A DNA stretch of 64,000 nucleotides from assembly GCA_963843565.1 (NCBI GenBank), contig CAWJKY010000003.1:930001-994000 (forward strand), read 5' to 3'. Position numbers and translations under genes: made by a program. The notes beneath the pieces are model-generated. The model saw nothing but the letters and a program-made list of their open reading frames with translations, was not told the DNA's origin and did no database searches. The first letter of the stretch is position 1; every line of letters begins with the position of its first letter. Of the stretch, positions 8,356 through 16,867 are shown in pieces. This DNA is from DASZQY01 sp963843565 (GTDB lineage Bacteria > Pseudomonadota > Alphaproteobacteria > Rhizobiales > Kaistiaceae).

Positions 8356-9660
8356 CTACCGGTAGATGGGGAAGCGGTCGGTCAGCGCCCGTACCTTCTT
8401 CTTCACCGACGCCTCGACCAGCGGCGCGGCGCCATCCTCCGACTGTGCGACGGCATCGAGAACCTCGGCGATCAGGCGACCGACCTCCTGGAACTCGGCG
8501 ATGCCAAAGCCGCGCGTGGTGGCGGCCGGGGTGCCGAGCCGCAGGCCCGACGTGACGAACGGCTTTTCCGGATCGAAGGGAATGGCGTTCTTGTTGCAGG
8601 TGAGGCCGGCGCGCACGAGCGCCTTCTCCGAGACGTTGCCCCGGAGGCGCTTGGGCCTCAGATCGACCAGCATCAGGTGGTTGTCGGTGCCGCCCGAGAC
8701 GATGTCGAACCCGAGCTGTTTGAGCTGCTCGGCAAGGGCGCGGGCATTGGCGACGACGTTGGAGGCGTAGACCTTGAAATCGGGACGCAGCGCCTCGCCG
8801 AGCGCCACCGCCTTGGCGGCGATGACATGCATCAGCGGGCCACCCTGGAGCCCCGGGAAAACGGCCGAGTTCATCTTCTTGGCGAGCGCTTCGTCGTTGG
8901 TCAGGATCATGCCGCCGCGGGGCCCGCGCAGCGACTTGTGCGTGGTCGTCGTGACGACGTGGGCGTGAGGCATCGGCGAGGGATGGGCGCCGCCGGCAAC
9001 CAGCCCGGCGAAATGGGCCATGTCGACCATCAGGTAGGCGCCGACCGAATCGGCGATCTCGCGGAAGCGGCGGAAATCCCAGATGCGTGAATAGGCGGTG
9101 CCGCCAGCGATGATCAGCTTGGGCTTCGCTTCCTCGGCGATGCGCTGGATCTCATCGTAGTCGAGGAGCTGGTCTTCGCGGCGCACCCCATAGGGCACGA
9201 CCTTGAACCACTTGCCGCTCATGTTGACGGGCGAGCCGTGGGTGAGATGACCGCCGGCGGAAAGGTCGAGCCCCATGAAGCTGTCGCCGGGATTGAGCAG
9301 CGCCAGGAACACGGCCTGGTTCATCTGGCTGCCGGAGTTCGGCTGGACGTTGGCGAAGCCGGCGCCGAACAGCTTCTTGGCGCGCTCGATGGCGAGTGTC
9401 TCGGCGACGTCGACGAACTCGCAGCCGCCGTAGTAGCGCTTGCCCGGATAGCCCTCGGCGTACTTGTTGGTCATCACCGAGCCCTGCGCCTCGAGCACGG
9501 CGCGCGAGACGATGTTCTCCGACGCGATCAGCTCGACCTCGTGCTGCTGGCGACCGAGCTCGTCGGCGACCGCGGCGGCGATCTCGGGGTCGGATTCGGC
9601 AAGCGAGGCGGTGAAGAAGCCGGGCGCAGCGTCGGCGCCCGCGGAGCTGGTCAGGGACAT
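8356..9660 (-). CDS. glyA: Serine hydroxymethyltransferase
   Basis: PLP enzyme that interconverts serine and glycine with tetrahydrofolate, the main source of one-carbon units. 434 residues. Motifs include LIASENIVS near the N-terminus, the pyridoxal lysine in TTTTHKSLRGPRGG, and NPGDSFMGLDLSAGGHLTHG. The start at 9660 follows a CAGGAACC ribosome site; the open frame extends 28 codons further up without homology. First gene of the glyA-nrdR-ribD run. Confidence 0.97.
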   Translation of the reverse strand: MSLTSSAGADAAPGFFTASLAESDPEIAAAVADELGRQQHEVELIASENIVSRAVLEAQGSVMTNKYAEGYPGKRYYGGCEFVDVAETLAIERAKKLFGAGFANVQPNSGSQMNQAVFLALLNPGDSFMGLDLSAGGHLTHGSPVNMSGKWFKVVPYGVRREDQLLDYDEIQRIAEEAKPKLIIAGGTAYSRIWDFRRFREIADSVGAYLMVDMAHFAGLVAGGAHPSPMPHAHVVTTTTHKSLRGPRGGMILTNDEALAKKMNSAVFPGLQGGPLMHVIAAKAVALGEALRPDFKVYASNVVANARALAEQLKQLGFDIVSGGTDNHLMLVDLRPKRLRGNVSEKALVRAGLTCNKNAIPFDPEKPFVTSGLRLGTPAATTRGFGIAEFQEVGRLIAEVLDAVAQSEDGAAPLVEASVKKKVRALTDRFPIYR

Positions 9661-9811
9661 GTCGCAAGGTTCCTGTGGGCCAAAACAGGGTGCGCGGAGC
9701 GCCACATCCTCGGCGGCGGAATCCGGTTGCGGACGGGTTAGCACGAACCGGCGGCAGGCGCCAAGGATCGGGCGCGACAGTCGGCGGAAAACCGCGCGAA
9801 TCCGGTCAGAT

Positions 9812-10396
9812 TCAATCCGCTGCGGCAGACACCGCGATCTCCGGTTCGACGAGGCCGGTGGGCAGGTCGTCGATGCTCGTCTCGTTCTTTTCGCGCCGGT
9901 AGGCCTGCAACCCCGCTTCGCCGCCCTTGGCGTTGGCCCAATTGTCGAGGGACGGCCGCTCGCCGACGTAGTCGTAGGTCGGGACGCCGTAGCCGCACGA
10001 AGTCTGGACCATCTCCACGGTCAACTCGACCATCTGGCGCGCGCCGGCCGGCTCTTCGCCCGCGAAATGACCGGCGAGCAGGGCGGCATACTCTGCCCCT
10101 CCCCGCGCCAGCACGCGGCCATGCCCGTAGAGCCTCAGAATCTTGGGCGGCCCTTCGAAAGCGCAGAACATGATCGTGAGGCGGCCATCGGCGAGCAGGT
10201 GCGCGGCCGTTTCGTTGCCGCTGCCGGTACGGTCGAGATAGACGACGCGGTTCGGTCCGAGCACCCGCAGCGCGTCGAGGCCCTTCGGCGAGACGTTGAC
10301 CCGCGCGTCCGGCGCCGCCGACGCCACGAAGAACAGGTGCTGGCGCTCGATGAAAGCGCGCAAATCTGGATCGATCGACGGGTATTGCGTCGCCAT
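9812..10396 (-). CDS. Pyridoxamine 5'-phosphate oxidase family (FMN split-barrel) protein
   Basis: 194 residues with a split-barrel flavin-binding fold. The FFVASAAPDARVNVSPKG segment and the strand VYLDRTGSGNETAAHL are typical of the general-stress / PNPOx-like branch. The distal PNP-binding arginines of true PdxH are not obvious, so a role in vitamin B6 synthesis should not be assumed. It stands alone between glyA and the L,D-transpeptidase gene. Substrate unknown. Confidence 0.8.
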   Translation of the reverse strand: MATQYPSIDPDLRAFIERQHLFFVASAAPDARVNVSPKGLDALRVLGPNRVVYLDRTGSGNETAAHLLADGRLTIMFCAFEGPPKILRLYGHGRVLARGGAEYAALLAGHFAGEEPAGARQMVELTVEMVQTSCGYGVPTYDYVGERPSLDNWANAKGGEAGLQAYRREKNETSIDDLPTGLVEPEIAVSAAAD

Positions 10397-10465
10397 CGGC
10401 TTGCTCCGGGAGTTTGCGGTCGTGTCGAGCCAGGCGCCAGGCGCGCCACCCGACGCCAGAAGCGT

Positions 10466-11740
10466 CTAGAGCGGCGCGGCGGCGCTGGCGTCGGCGGTGT
10501 ACTGATCGAGGCCGTCGAGGTTGTAGATGTCGTCGCGGAACTGGACAATCCCGTCGGTGGTCGACCAGGCCGTAATGTAGGTCCAGTGGAGCGCCACCGG
10601 CTTGGCAAGGCGGACGTCGGTGCGCTGGCCGTCGCGGAACTCGTTCTCGATGACGTCCGGGGTCTGGCCAGGGGTATCGTTGAGCAGCCACACGATCAGG
10701 TCGCGGATGCCCTGGATGCGCACGCAGCCCGACGAATCGAACCGGTAGTCCTCGAGGAACGTGCCCTTGTGGGGCGTGTCGTGCATGTAGACGCCATCCG
10801 GGCTCGGGAAGTTGATCTTGACGACGCCCAGCGAATTCTGATCGCCCGGGTCCTGCTTGAAGCGATAATTGGTCGCCTCGTCGGTGTTCCAATCGATGGT
10901 GTCTGGCGAGACCTCGTTGCCCTTCTTGTCGAACACGCGAATCTTCCACGTCGCCAGGTACGTGGGGTCCTTCTGCATGATCGGGATCAGGTCGCGCTTG
11001 ATGATGCTCGCCGGAACCGTCCAATAGGGATGGAAATTGATCTCGGTGATACGAGAATTCACGATCGGCGACGGCCGCGTGACCTTGCCGACGACGGCGG
11101 TATGGCGCTGGACAACGACGCCGTTTTCGACCGCCTCGACGCTAGCCGCCGGGATGTTCACCATCACGAACCGGTCAGGCAGCTTCTTCGAGGTGAGCAT
11201 CTTCAGGCGCGTAAGGTTGGTGGCGAGCTGCGCGAGGCGCACGTTCGCCGGCACGTTCAGCGCCGCGAACGTCGACTTGCCGATGACGCCGTCAGGCTGG
11301 ATGCCGTGGCGGGCCTGGAAGCGCTTCACCGCCGCGTCGACGTAAGAATCGAACGCCGGCGAATTGGTGACGGCGGCGTTCGGCAGGTCGCCGGAAATGG
11401 CAAGCCGCTGGCGCAGGACCACGACCGCCGGGTCGCTGACGCCGATGCGCAGGGCCTTGGCATCCGGCACCATGGGCCAGCCGCCGCGCGCGACGATCTC
11501 GGAATACTGGTTGATGGCGAACTGGAGCGCCTCGATGATCTGGGGCGACATGATCGGGATCGTGGTGCGCACGTCCGCCGCACCGACCGAAGCCGGATCG
11601 AAGCCGTCGGACCATTCGGCGCTGCCGTTCTGCAGAACCTCGGACAACGGATCCTGACTGGCGGCCACGACAGGCGCGATCATAACCGCAGCCGCAACCG
11701 CGGCGCCGGCCAAGAAACGATGAACGAAAGAAACCGTCAT
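10466..11740 (-). CDS. L,D-transpeptidase with peptidoglycan-binding domain
   Basis: A periplasmic enzyme that cross-links peptidoglycan or attaches proteins to it through meso-diaminopimelate. 424 residues. There is an N-terminal signal (cleavage probably near VVAAS, about residue 28) and a PG-binding_1 domain (about 103-162, with AVKRFQARHGIQPDGVIG). The YkuD catalytic domain (about 190-355) has YMHDTP (His320) and the nucleophile in SSGCVRI (Cys339). The neighbouring MarR gene (12010-12522) matches the LdtR/LdtP pair known in Liberibacter and rhizobia, so this is probably ldtP, regulated by LdtR. Assignment to a cross-link type is inference. Confidence 0.9.
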   Translation of the reverse strand: MTVSFVHRFLAGAAVAAAVMIAPVVAASQDPLSEVLQNGSAEWSDGFDPASVGAADVRTTIPIMSPQIIEALQFAINQYSEIVARGGWPMVPDAKALRIGVSDPAVVVLRQRLAISGDLPNAAVTNSPAFDSYVDAAVKRFQARHGIQPDGVIGKSTFAALNVPANVRLAQLATNLTRLKMLTSKKLPDRFVMVNIPAASVEAVENGVVVQRHTAVVGKVTRPSPIVNSRITEINFHPYWTVPASIIKRDLIPIMQKDPTYLATWKIRVFDKKGNEVSPDTIDWNTDEATNYRFKQDPGDQNSLGVVKINFPSPDGVYMHDTPHKGTFLEDYRFDSSGCVRIQGIRDLIVWLLNDTPGQTPDVIENEFRDGQRTDVRLAKPVALHWTYITAWSTTDGIVQFRDDIYNLDGLDQYTADASAAAPL

Positions 11741-11956
11741 GTATCAGGTTCCAAAATCAAAGCGGTTGTGTCCGCACCCGGCTGCCGCCCGTGCGGCGTG
11801 CACCACGCTAACTATACGGGTACAGCCGGTTGGCGATAGTCGAACGTCCGAAATCGCAAAAAAGTGAGCGATCCGCAGGCTTTCGGCGATCTTCCTGTTG
11901 ACAGTCCAGTGTGGCGCTTTCGCGGCGCACACAGGATTGCCCGGCCCCCAACAAGC

Positions 11957-11984
11957 AAGAGCCCGGCGCGGGGGCCGGGCTCTT
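11957..11984 (-). terminator. Hairpin terminator after the LdtR-like gene
   Basis: A perfect 11-base stem (11957-11967 with 11974-11984) around a 6-base loop lies 25 bases past the stop of the MarR gene. On the minus strand the stem is followed by a moderately T-rich run (GCTTGTTG). It separates the regulator from the L,D-transpeptidase gene, suggesting each has its own promoter. Confidence 0.65.
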
Positions 11985-12009
11985 AACACGCAGGGAAGAG
12001 GCCAGGAAG

Positions 12010-12522
12010 TTACAGACGATAGAGAATCTGGTCGGTCCAGAAGCGCTCCAGGCGCTGCAGGGAGCGATTGAGATCGCTGAAGTCGGTGGACGTGATGCCG
12101 CCGACCTGGTCGATCGACCGGATGTGCCGGTTGTAGAGAGCGTCGACGATGTGCGCGACCTCGGCGCCCTTCTCGGTCAGGCTGACCCGCACGGACCGGC
12201 GGTCCATGCGCGAGCGCTGGTGATGGATGTAGCCCATCTCCACCAGCTTCTTGAGGTTGTACGAGACATTGGAGCCGAGGTAGTAGCCGCGCGTGCGCAG
12301 CTCACCGGCCGTCAGCTCCGACTCGCCGATGTTGAACAGGAGCAGCGCCTGCACGCTGTTCACGTCCGAACGACCGGCGCGGTCGAACTCGTCCTTGATG
12401 ACGTCGAGAAGACGCCGGTGCAGACGCTCGACGAGCGTCAGCGCCTCCATATAGAGAGGCTTGAGCTCAGCACTGACAGGTGGCTGAGCGGCAGCCTCGA
12501 CTGCCCTTTTTGCAATAGCCAT
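12010..12522 (-). CDS. ldtR: MarR-family regulator, LdtR-like
   Basis: 170 residues with a winged-helix DNA-binding domain (about 55-125). Recognition helix region is GSNVSYNLKKLVEMGY and the wing carries RSRMDRRSVRVSLTEKG. Flanking helices serve for dimerisation. Its position beside the L,D-transpeptidase gene and hemB matches LdtR of Liberibacter and related rhizobia, a regulator of L,D-transpeptidase expression and osmotic tolerance. The name is by context and family; effector and sites here are untested. A palindrome at 12598-12614 upstream could be an autoregulatory operator. Confidence 0.85.
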   Translation of the reverse strand: MAIAKRAVEAAAQPPVSAELKPLYMEALTLVERLHRRLLDVIKDEFDRAGRSDVNSVQALLLFNIGESELTAGELRTRGYYLGSNVSYNLKKLVEMGYIHHQRSRMDRRSVRVSLTEKGAEVAHIVDALYNRHIRSIDQVGGITSTDFSDLNRSLQRLERFWTDQILYRL

Positions 12523-12597
12523 GTTCGCCTCACTGTTGAGCAGGTGTTTTCCCTGCTTTTGTGTGACCGACCATAGCGAAAGCGAATAAAAGACGGC

Positions 12598-12614
12598 TTA
12601 AGCGCCACGCTTAA
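12598..12614. promoter_or_regulatory. Palindrome upstream of ldtR, possible operator
   Basis: TTAAGCG-CCA-CGCTTAA is a perfect 7-base-arm dyad 76 bases upstream of the ldtR start, in the 144-base gap between ldtR and the preceding membrane-protein gene. AT-rich half-sites of this kind suit a winged-helix dimer. The binding protein is inferred only from location. Confidence 0.4.
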
Positions 12615-12666
12615 CAGCGCCTTACGACGCGAGCCGCAATCCCTTGGAAAAGCTAGTGTTTCCAGG

Positions 12667-13083
12667 TCACTCCGGAATCTGGCGGCGCGCCATCAAGGTC
12701 AACAAACCGAAAACGGCGAGCGCGACCAGGTGAAACCCGACGAGCAGCCAGTCGGCCCCGAAGGCGGTGGCGAAGACGGTGTGGATAACCACCTCGAAAA
12801 GCGCCGCATACACCCACAGCACCTTGCCCCACGCCGCCTGGTTCCAAAGGCCGACCGAGACGATCACGTCGACCACGGCGATATGGACCGTGACCACCGC
12901 CCAGGCGGACGTCATGTCGACGAAGGCACCGGGGGCGCCCGGCAGCATGCCGAGGATCACCGCCCACTGGCGGAGCCCCATCAGCATCATGACAACCGAC
13001 AGGCCGATGACGTACCAGGGAAGCAAGGCTTCGACCCGGCCCGGCTGCGGCGCTTCGTGATTGAGCAAGTCCTCGCCCGACAT
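12667..13083 (-). CDS. Four-helix membrane protein, DUF6163-like
   Basis: 138 residues. After a short hydrophilic start (MSGEDLLNHEAPQPG) come four hydrophobic segments, beginning LPWYVIGLSVVMMLMG and ending LVALAVFGLLTLMARR. A protein of this type is commonly found between hemB and the LdtR gene in Hyphomicrobiales, so the call rests on both topology and synteny. The start at 13083 was chosen over an upstream ATG because the extra N-terminus is not membrane-like and would approach hemB on the other strand. Function unknown. Confidence 0.75.
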   Translation of the reverse strand: MSGEDLLNHEAPQPGRVEALLPWYVIGLSVVMMLMGLRQWAVILGMLPGAPGAFVDMTSAWAVVTVHIAVVDVIVSVGLWNQAAWGKVLWVYAALFEVVIHTVFATAFGADWLLVGFHLVALAVFGLLTLMARRQIPE

Positions 13084-13154
13084 CCGGCCTCCATGGGTCC
13101 GCCCGCGCCCCGGAAGATGGTATGCTTGGCCGACCGACATCAAGGCAAGACCCA

Positions 13155-14210
13155 ATGACACACGAGCGCAGCCGTTTCACCGCCGACCCCAGAACCAAGC
13201 CGGATATGGACGCAGTTCTCGGTGGACGGCGCATGCGGCGAAACCGGCGGAGCGACTGGTCGCGCCGCCTCGTGCGGGAATCGATCCTGACGGTCAACGA
13301 CTTGATCTGGCCGATGTTCCTGATCGACGGCGAGAAGACGCGCCAGCCGGTGCCGTCGATGCCCGGCGTCGAGCGGCTGTCGGTCGACGAGGCGGTGAAG
13401 GCGGCGGAGCGCGCTGCGGGCCTCGGCATTCCGGCGGTAGCGCTCTTCCCCTACACAGACCCGGCGCGGCGCGACGAAACCGGCTCGGAGGCGCTCAATC
13501 CGGAAAACCTCGTGTGCACGGCGGCGCGGGCCATCAAGGCGACCGTGCCCCAACTCGGGGTCATCATCGACGTGGCGCTCGACCCCTACACCAGCCACGG
13601 CCACGACGGCATCATGAAGGGCGACGAGATCGCCAACGACGCCAGCGTCGAGCAGCTCGTGCTGCAGGCGCTGATCGAGGCGGAGGCCGGCGCCGACGTG
13701 ATCGCGCCCTCCGACATGATGGACGGGCGCGTCGGCGCCATCCGGCAGGCGCTCGACGGCAACGGCTTCGCGCACGTTCAGATCATGGCCTACGCGGCCA
13801 AGTACGCCTCGGCCTTCTACGGCCCGTTCCGCGACGCGGTCGGCTCGTCGAAGACGCTGAGGGGCGACAAGCGCACCTATCAGATGGATCCGGCGAACGG
13901 TGACGAGGCGCTGCGCGAGGCCGAACTCGACGTCGCCGAGGGCGCCGACATGATCATGGTCAAGCCGGGTCTGCCCTACCTCGACATCCTGTGGCGGCTG
14001 AAGGAGGCGTTTGCGATGCCGACCTTCGCCTACCAGGTGTCGGGCGAGTACGCGATGATCTGTGCGGCGGCCGACAACAACTGGATCGACGGCGACGCGG
14101 CGATGCTGGAGTCGCTGATCGCGTTCAAGCGGGCCGGCGCGGACGGCATCCTGACGTATTTCGCGCCGTTTGCCGCCGAGATGCTGATCAAGACTCAAGG
14201 CGCACCCTAG
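13155..14210 (+). CDS. hemB: Porphobilinogen synthase (delta-aminolevulinic acid dehydratase)
   Basis: Condenses two 5-aminolevulinates to porphobilinogen in haem synthesis. 351 residues. The two Schiff-base lysines are visible at about Lys216 (MAYAAKYASAFYGP) and Lys270 (MIMVKPGLPYLD). The metal-site loop reads DVALDPYTSHGHDG, with Asp in place of the cysteines of zinc enzymes, so this belongs to the Asp-rich, Mg-type class. The start at 13155 begins MTHERSRF. Its TAG stop lies inside the 6-base target site duplicated by the adjacent IS element; the coding sequence is untouched. Confidence 0.97.
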   Translation: MTHERSRFTADPRTKPDMDAVLGGRRMRRNRRSDWSRRLVRESILTVNDLIWPMFLIDGEKTRQPVPSMPGVERLSVDEAVKAAERAAGLGIPAVALFPYTDPARRDETGSEALNPENLVCTAARAIKATVPQLGVIIDVALDPYTSHGHDGIMKGDEIANDASVEQLVLQALIEAEAGADVIAPSDMMDGRVGAIRQALDGNGFAHVQIMAYAAKYASAFYGPFRDAVGSSKTLRGDKRTYQMDPANGDEALREAELDVAEGADMIMVKPGLPYLDILWRLKEAFAMPTFAYQVSGEYAMICAAADNNWIDGDAAMLESLIAFKRAGADGILTYFAPFAAEMLIKTQGAP

Positions 14211-14211
14211 G
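14206..14211. repeat. Left target-site duplication of the IS481-family element
   Basis: CCTAGG, directly repeated at 15238-15243. It fits the NCTAGN target preference and 6-base duplication described for IS481 itself. The hemB stop TAG lies at positions 3-5 of this site. Confidence 0.9.
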
Positions 14212-15237
14212 TGTGGAATCTGATCAGGTTGTTCCGGCGAGGGCGTGAGCCGGTGGTCTGCGGCCGAGGCTAACATGGGGCCGCCGCTGGTTGTACCAGT
14301 CGATCCATCTGGTCAGATCGGCGGCGCGGGCCTGTGATGAGGCGAAGGTGGTGGCGTAGGCCCATTCGCGCATGAGGGTCTGGATGAAGCGCTCGGCCTT
14401 GCCGTTGGTTTTGGGGGTGTAGGGCCGGGTCCGGATGTGGCGGATGCGAAGTAGCCGCAGCACCTTGCCGAACAGTTTGGCGACGTAGCCCGAGCCGTTG
14501 TCGGTCATCACCCGCTCGACCCGGATGCCCTGTTCTTTGAACCAGCGCAGCGCCCGGATCAGGAAGCCGGTGGTCGAGGATCGCCGCTCGTCAGGAAGAA
14601 CCTCGACGTAGGCGAGCCGTGTGGCATCGTCGATGGCAACGTGGAAGAAGTCGTAGCCCGGGGAGCGGTTGCGACCACGACGGTCACCGGTGATGCGATG
14701 GCCGACATGGGTGAAGCGGGCGAGCTTCTTGATGTCGAGATGGATGAGTTCGCCGGCGCGCTGGCGCTGATAGCGGCGCACCGGCTCGCGTGGAGCCAGG
14801 CTCTGCAGGCGACCGACGCCGAGCCTCTTAAGCCAGCTGGCGACAGTGGAACGGGCCAGCGCTAGCTTGTCCGCGATGACCTCGGCGCTCAGGCGATACG
14901 CCCGGCGCAACCGTTCGATCAGGGCGATCGCAGCATCGGCCAGCCGGTTGGCGACTGTCCGGGGTCGCGAGGAGCGGTTCTGAAGTCCAGCTGATCCCTC
15001 GGCTCTCCAGCGGCCGAGCCACTTGCGTGCCGTACGTTCGCTCACCCCGAAGCCGGCCGCGACCTCTGCGACCGGCAGCCGGTCTTCAACGATCCGCCGG
15101 ATCATCTCCTCTCGACCAAGCGGCGTTGTCCGGGCATTCTTGTGCGGGTTGTTCATCCCTGAAGTCCTCCGGTAGCTGTGTTGCAACAACCACCTTCAGG
15201 CCTTCACTGCGGATGAACAACCTCCTCAGACTTCACA
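14212..15237 (-). mobile_element. Complete IS481-family insertion sequence
   Basis: A 1026-base element bounded by 23-base inverted repeats (14212-14234 and 15215-15237) that match at 19 of 23 positions and start with TGTG. Identical 6-base direct repeats CCTAGG flank it. It carries one intact transposase gene read leftward, whose stop overlaps the left inverted repeat. Intact ends, intact transposase and exact duplications suggest a recent insertion. Confidence 0.95.
14224..15156 (-). CDS. IS481-family transposase
   Basis: 310 residues. An N-terminal helix-turn-helix (about 28-52, AEVAAGFGVSERTARKWLG) is followed by a second HTH-like region (about 88-112). The RNase H-like integrase core has the catalytic triad Asp141 (LIHLDIKK), Asp219 (MTDNGSGY) and Glu255 (NGKAERF). 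The last two are 36 positions apart, the usual DD35E spacing. The start at 15156 has a strong GGAGGA ribosome site. No frameshift or internal stop, so it should be active. Confidence 0.95.
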   Translation of the reverse strand: MNNPHKNARTTPLGREEMIRRIVEDRLPVAEVAAGFGVSERTARKWLGRWRAEGSAGLQNRSSRPRTVANRLADAAIALIERLRRAYRLSAEVIADKLALARSTVASWLKRLGVGRLQSLAPREPVRRYQRQRAGELIHLDIKKLARFTHVGHRITGDRRGRNRSPGYDFFHVAIDDATRLAYVEVLPDERRSSTTGFLIRALRWFKEQGIRVERVMTDNGSGYVAKLFGKVLRLLRIRHIRTRPYTPKTNGKAERFIQTLMREWAYATTFASSQARAADLTRWIDWYNQRRPHVSLGRRPPAHALAGTT

Positions 15238-15243
15238 CCTAGG
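15238..15243. repeat. Right target-site duplication of the IS481-family element
   Basis: CCTAGG, identical to 14206-14211. Its CTA bases (15239-15241) supply the TAG stop of the leftward gene beginning at 16693. Confidence 0.9.
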
Positions 15244-16693
15244 CGTCGACCGGGACCTGCCTGGCGGCCGGCGAGGCCGCCTTGTCGGCGCGCGGCGGGG
15301 TCACGCGCTCCGGCGACACCGGTGCAAGCCGGCTCACCCATTCCTTCGCGCCCGCGTCGACGGGCTGGGGCGCCTTCAGCCGCATCACCGCACCACGCAG
15401 ATCCTGCAACAGGCCGCGATAGGCGGCGTCGGGATGCTCGCGCGGGGTCTTCAGCTCGCGGGCAACGGCAGCCAGCATCGATTCCTTCGTACGCTCGTCG
15501 AGCTTCACCACCTGACGCTTGGTGACCAGGATCGCCACCATGAGACGCACCGTGCGCTTCAGCGCCTCGCACGGCAGACGGCCACGCTCGAGCAGGCGCG
15601 CGCACCGGTAGACGATCGCCTCGCACGTCTGGCGCTCGAATTCGGGCGCGTGCTGGCGGAACAGTTCAAGGGCGCGCTCGAGGCCGAAGCACTGAATCTC
15701 CTCGTCGAAGGATTCCAGTTCGCTGCAGAACGCCTGCGGGAAATCGACCAGCGCGACATCGCGCGCCGCCTCCAGAAGGCGCTTCTGACGAACGGGATCG
15801 CGGGTGGTCATCGCCGCGGCAAGCACGCCATTCTTGATGGCCAGCGGGGCGCGGCGCAGCCGGGCCATGATCTCGTGCTGCTCCCCTTCCCGCCCCTCGC
15901 CCAACTCGATAACGGTGCGGCGAAGCTGTCGGCCGGCATGGAACAACGTGGCGGCGAAGGCGAGCAGCAGCAGCCAGCCGCACACCGAGACCGCGGCGAC
16001 ATAGGCGTCGGCGGCCAACGACCGGCCGAAGATCACCCGTGTGTCGGCGGCGAGAAGCCAGTCGATCGGCGCGAGCACGATTGCCGTCGGCAACGACCAC
16101 AGCGCCACCAGCCCATAGTCGACGGCGGCGAAGCCTGAAGCGGGCTGGCTGACGAGCAGCGGCACGCCCTTGATCTCGGCCAGCCAGTAAGCCGTCGCCG
16201 CCGTGTAGACGACAAAGAGGATCAGGGCGGATAGCACGACCGGCACCACGGTTGCCGCACGCCCCTCCATGAGGTGCCGATCCGTCGCCGGGATCAGGCC
16301 TTCCATCACATCGTAGCCGTCGAGGGTCGCGACGATGGCGGCGCCGAGCAGGAGAACCTGAAAGAGACCGGCGAGGACGAGAAGATAGCCGAGGTCGGCG
16401 AGCGGGACACCGGCCGGCAGTCGGGCGACGACCGCGGGTTCGTCCGCCACCAGCACGACGGCCAGCGGCAGAAGGTTGATCGCGATCCATGCGACGAACT
16501 TCCAGCCCGGCACGACGTTACCGCGCGGCGAGAGAACGGCGGTGGCCGCGCGGGAGGCGAGCCGACAGGTCCAGACGAGCGCGGCGATCAACCCACCAAC
16601 AACGCGATGCAATATCCGGCGCGAGCGGGCAGAGGCGGCAACGGCAGCGACGCTCGCCGCTACGACGGCAAGGACGAGAAACGACGTACTCAT
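15239..16693 (-). CDS. Membrane protein of unknown function with large cytosolic C-terminal region
   Basis: 484 residues, family not recognised. About six hydrophobic segments lie in the first 250 residues (first at about 4-22, others near 66-85, 100-125, 150-172, 190-213 and 225-248). A soluble, Arg-rich, helical domain of about 230 residues follows, with several Cys (SELESFDEEIQCFG, CEAIVYRCARLL). The start at 16693 (MSTSFLVLAVV) is chosen because the frame above it is shadow. Convergent with hemB; before the IS insertion the two stops overlapped within one CTAG. Confidence 0.7.
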   Translation of the reverse strand: MSTSFLVLAVVAASVAAVAASARSRRILHRVVGGLIAALVWTCRLASRAATAVLSPRGNVVPGWKFVAWIAINLLPLAVVLVADEPAVVARLPAGVPLADLGYLLVLAGLFQVLLLGAAIVATLDGYDVMEGLIPATDRHLMEGRAATVVPVVLSALILFVVYTAATAYWLAEIKGVPLLVSQPASGFAAVDYGLVALWSLPTAIVLAPIDWLLAADTRVIFGRSLAADAYVAAVSVCGWLLLLAFAATLFHAGRQLRRTVIELGEGREGEQHEIMARLRRAPLAIKNGVLAAAMTTRDPVRQKRLLEAARDVALVDFPQAFCSELESFDEEIQCFGLERALELFRQHAPEFERQTCEAIVYRCARLLERGRLPCEALKRTVRLMVAILVTKRQVVKLDERTKESMLAAVARELKTPREHPDAAYRGLLQDLRGAVMRLKAPQPVDAGAKEWVSRLAPVSPERVTPPRADKAASPAARQVPVDA

Positions 16694-16867
16694 GTGGCGT
16701 CGCCCGGCCCTGAGTGACGCCGCATCTTGGGGCCTGAAGGTTGGCCTTGCGCGCATGATAGCGCGATCCTGTGACAGGATCAATTCTATTGTGCGTCCGG
16801 TCGCGCATTCCCATGTGCGATGCACACAAGCGCCGACCAGGCGCCAGGACGCAACAGGAGCGGGCAG

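Noticed and set aside
9812..10396. Naming the flavin-binding protein PdxH
   Set aside because: Only the general split-barrel features are visible; the substrate-binding residues of true pyridoxamine phosphate oxidase are not evident.
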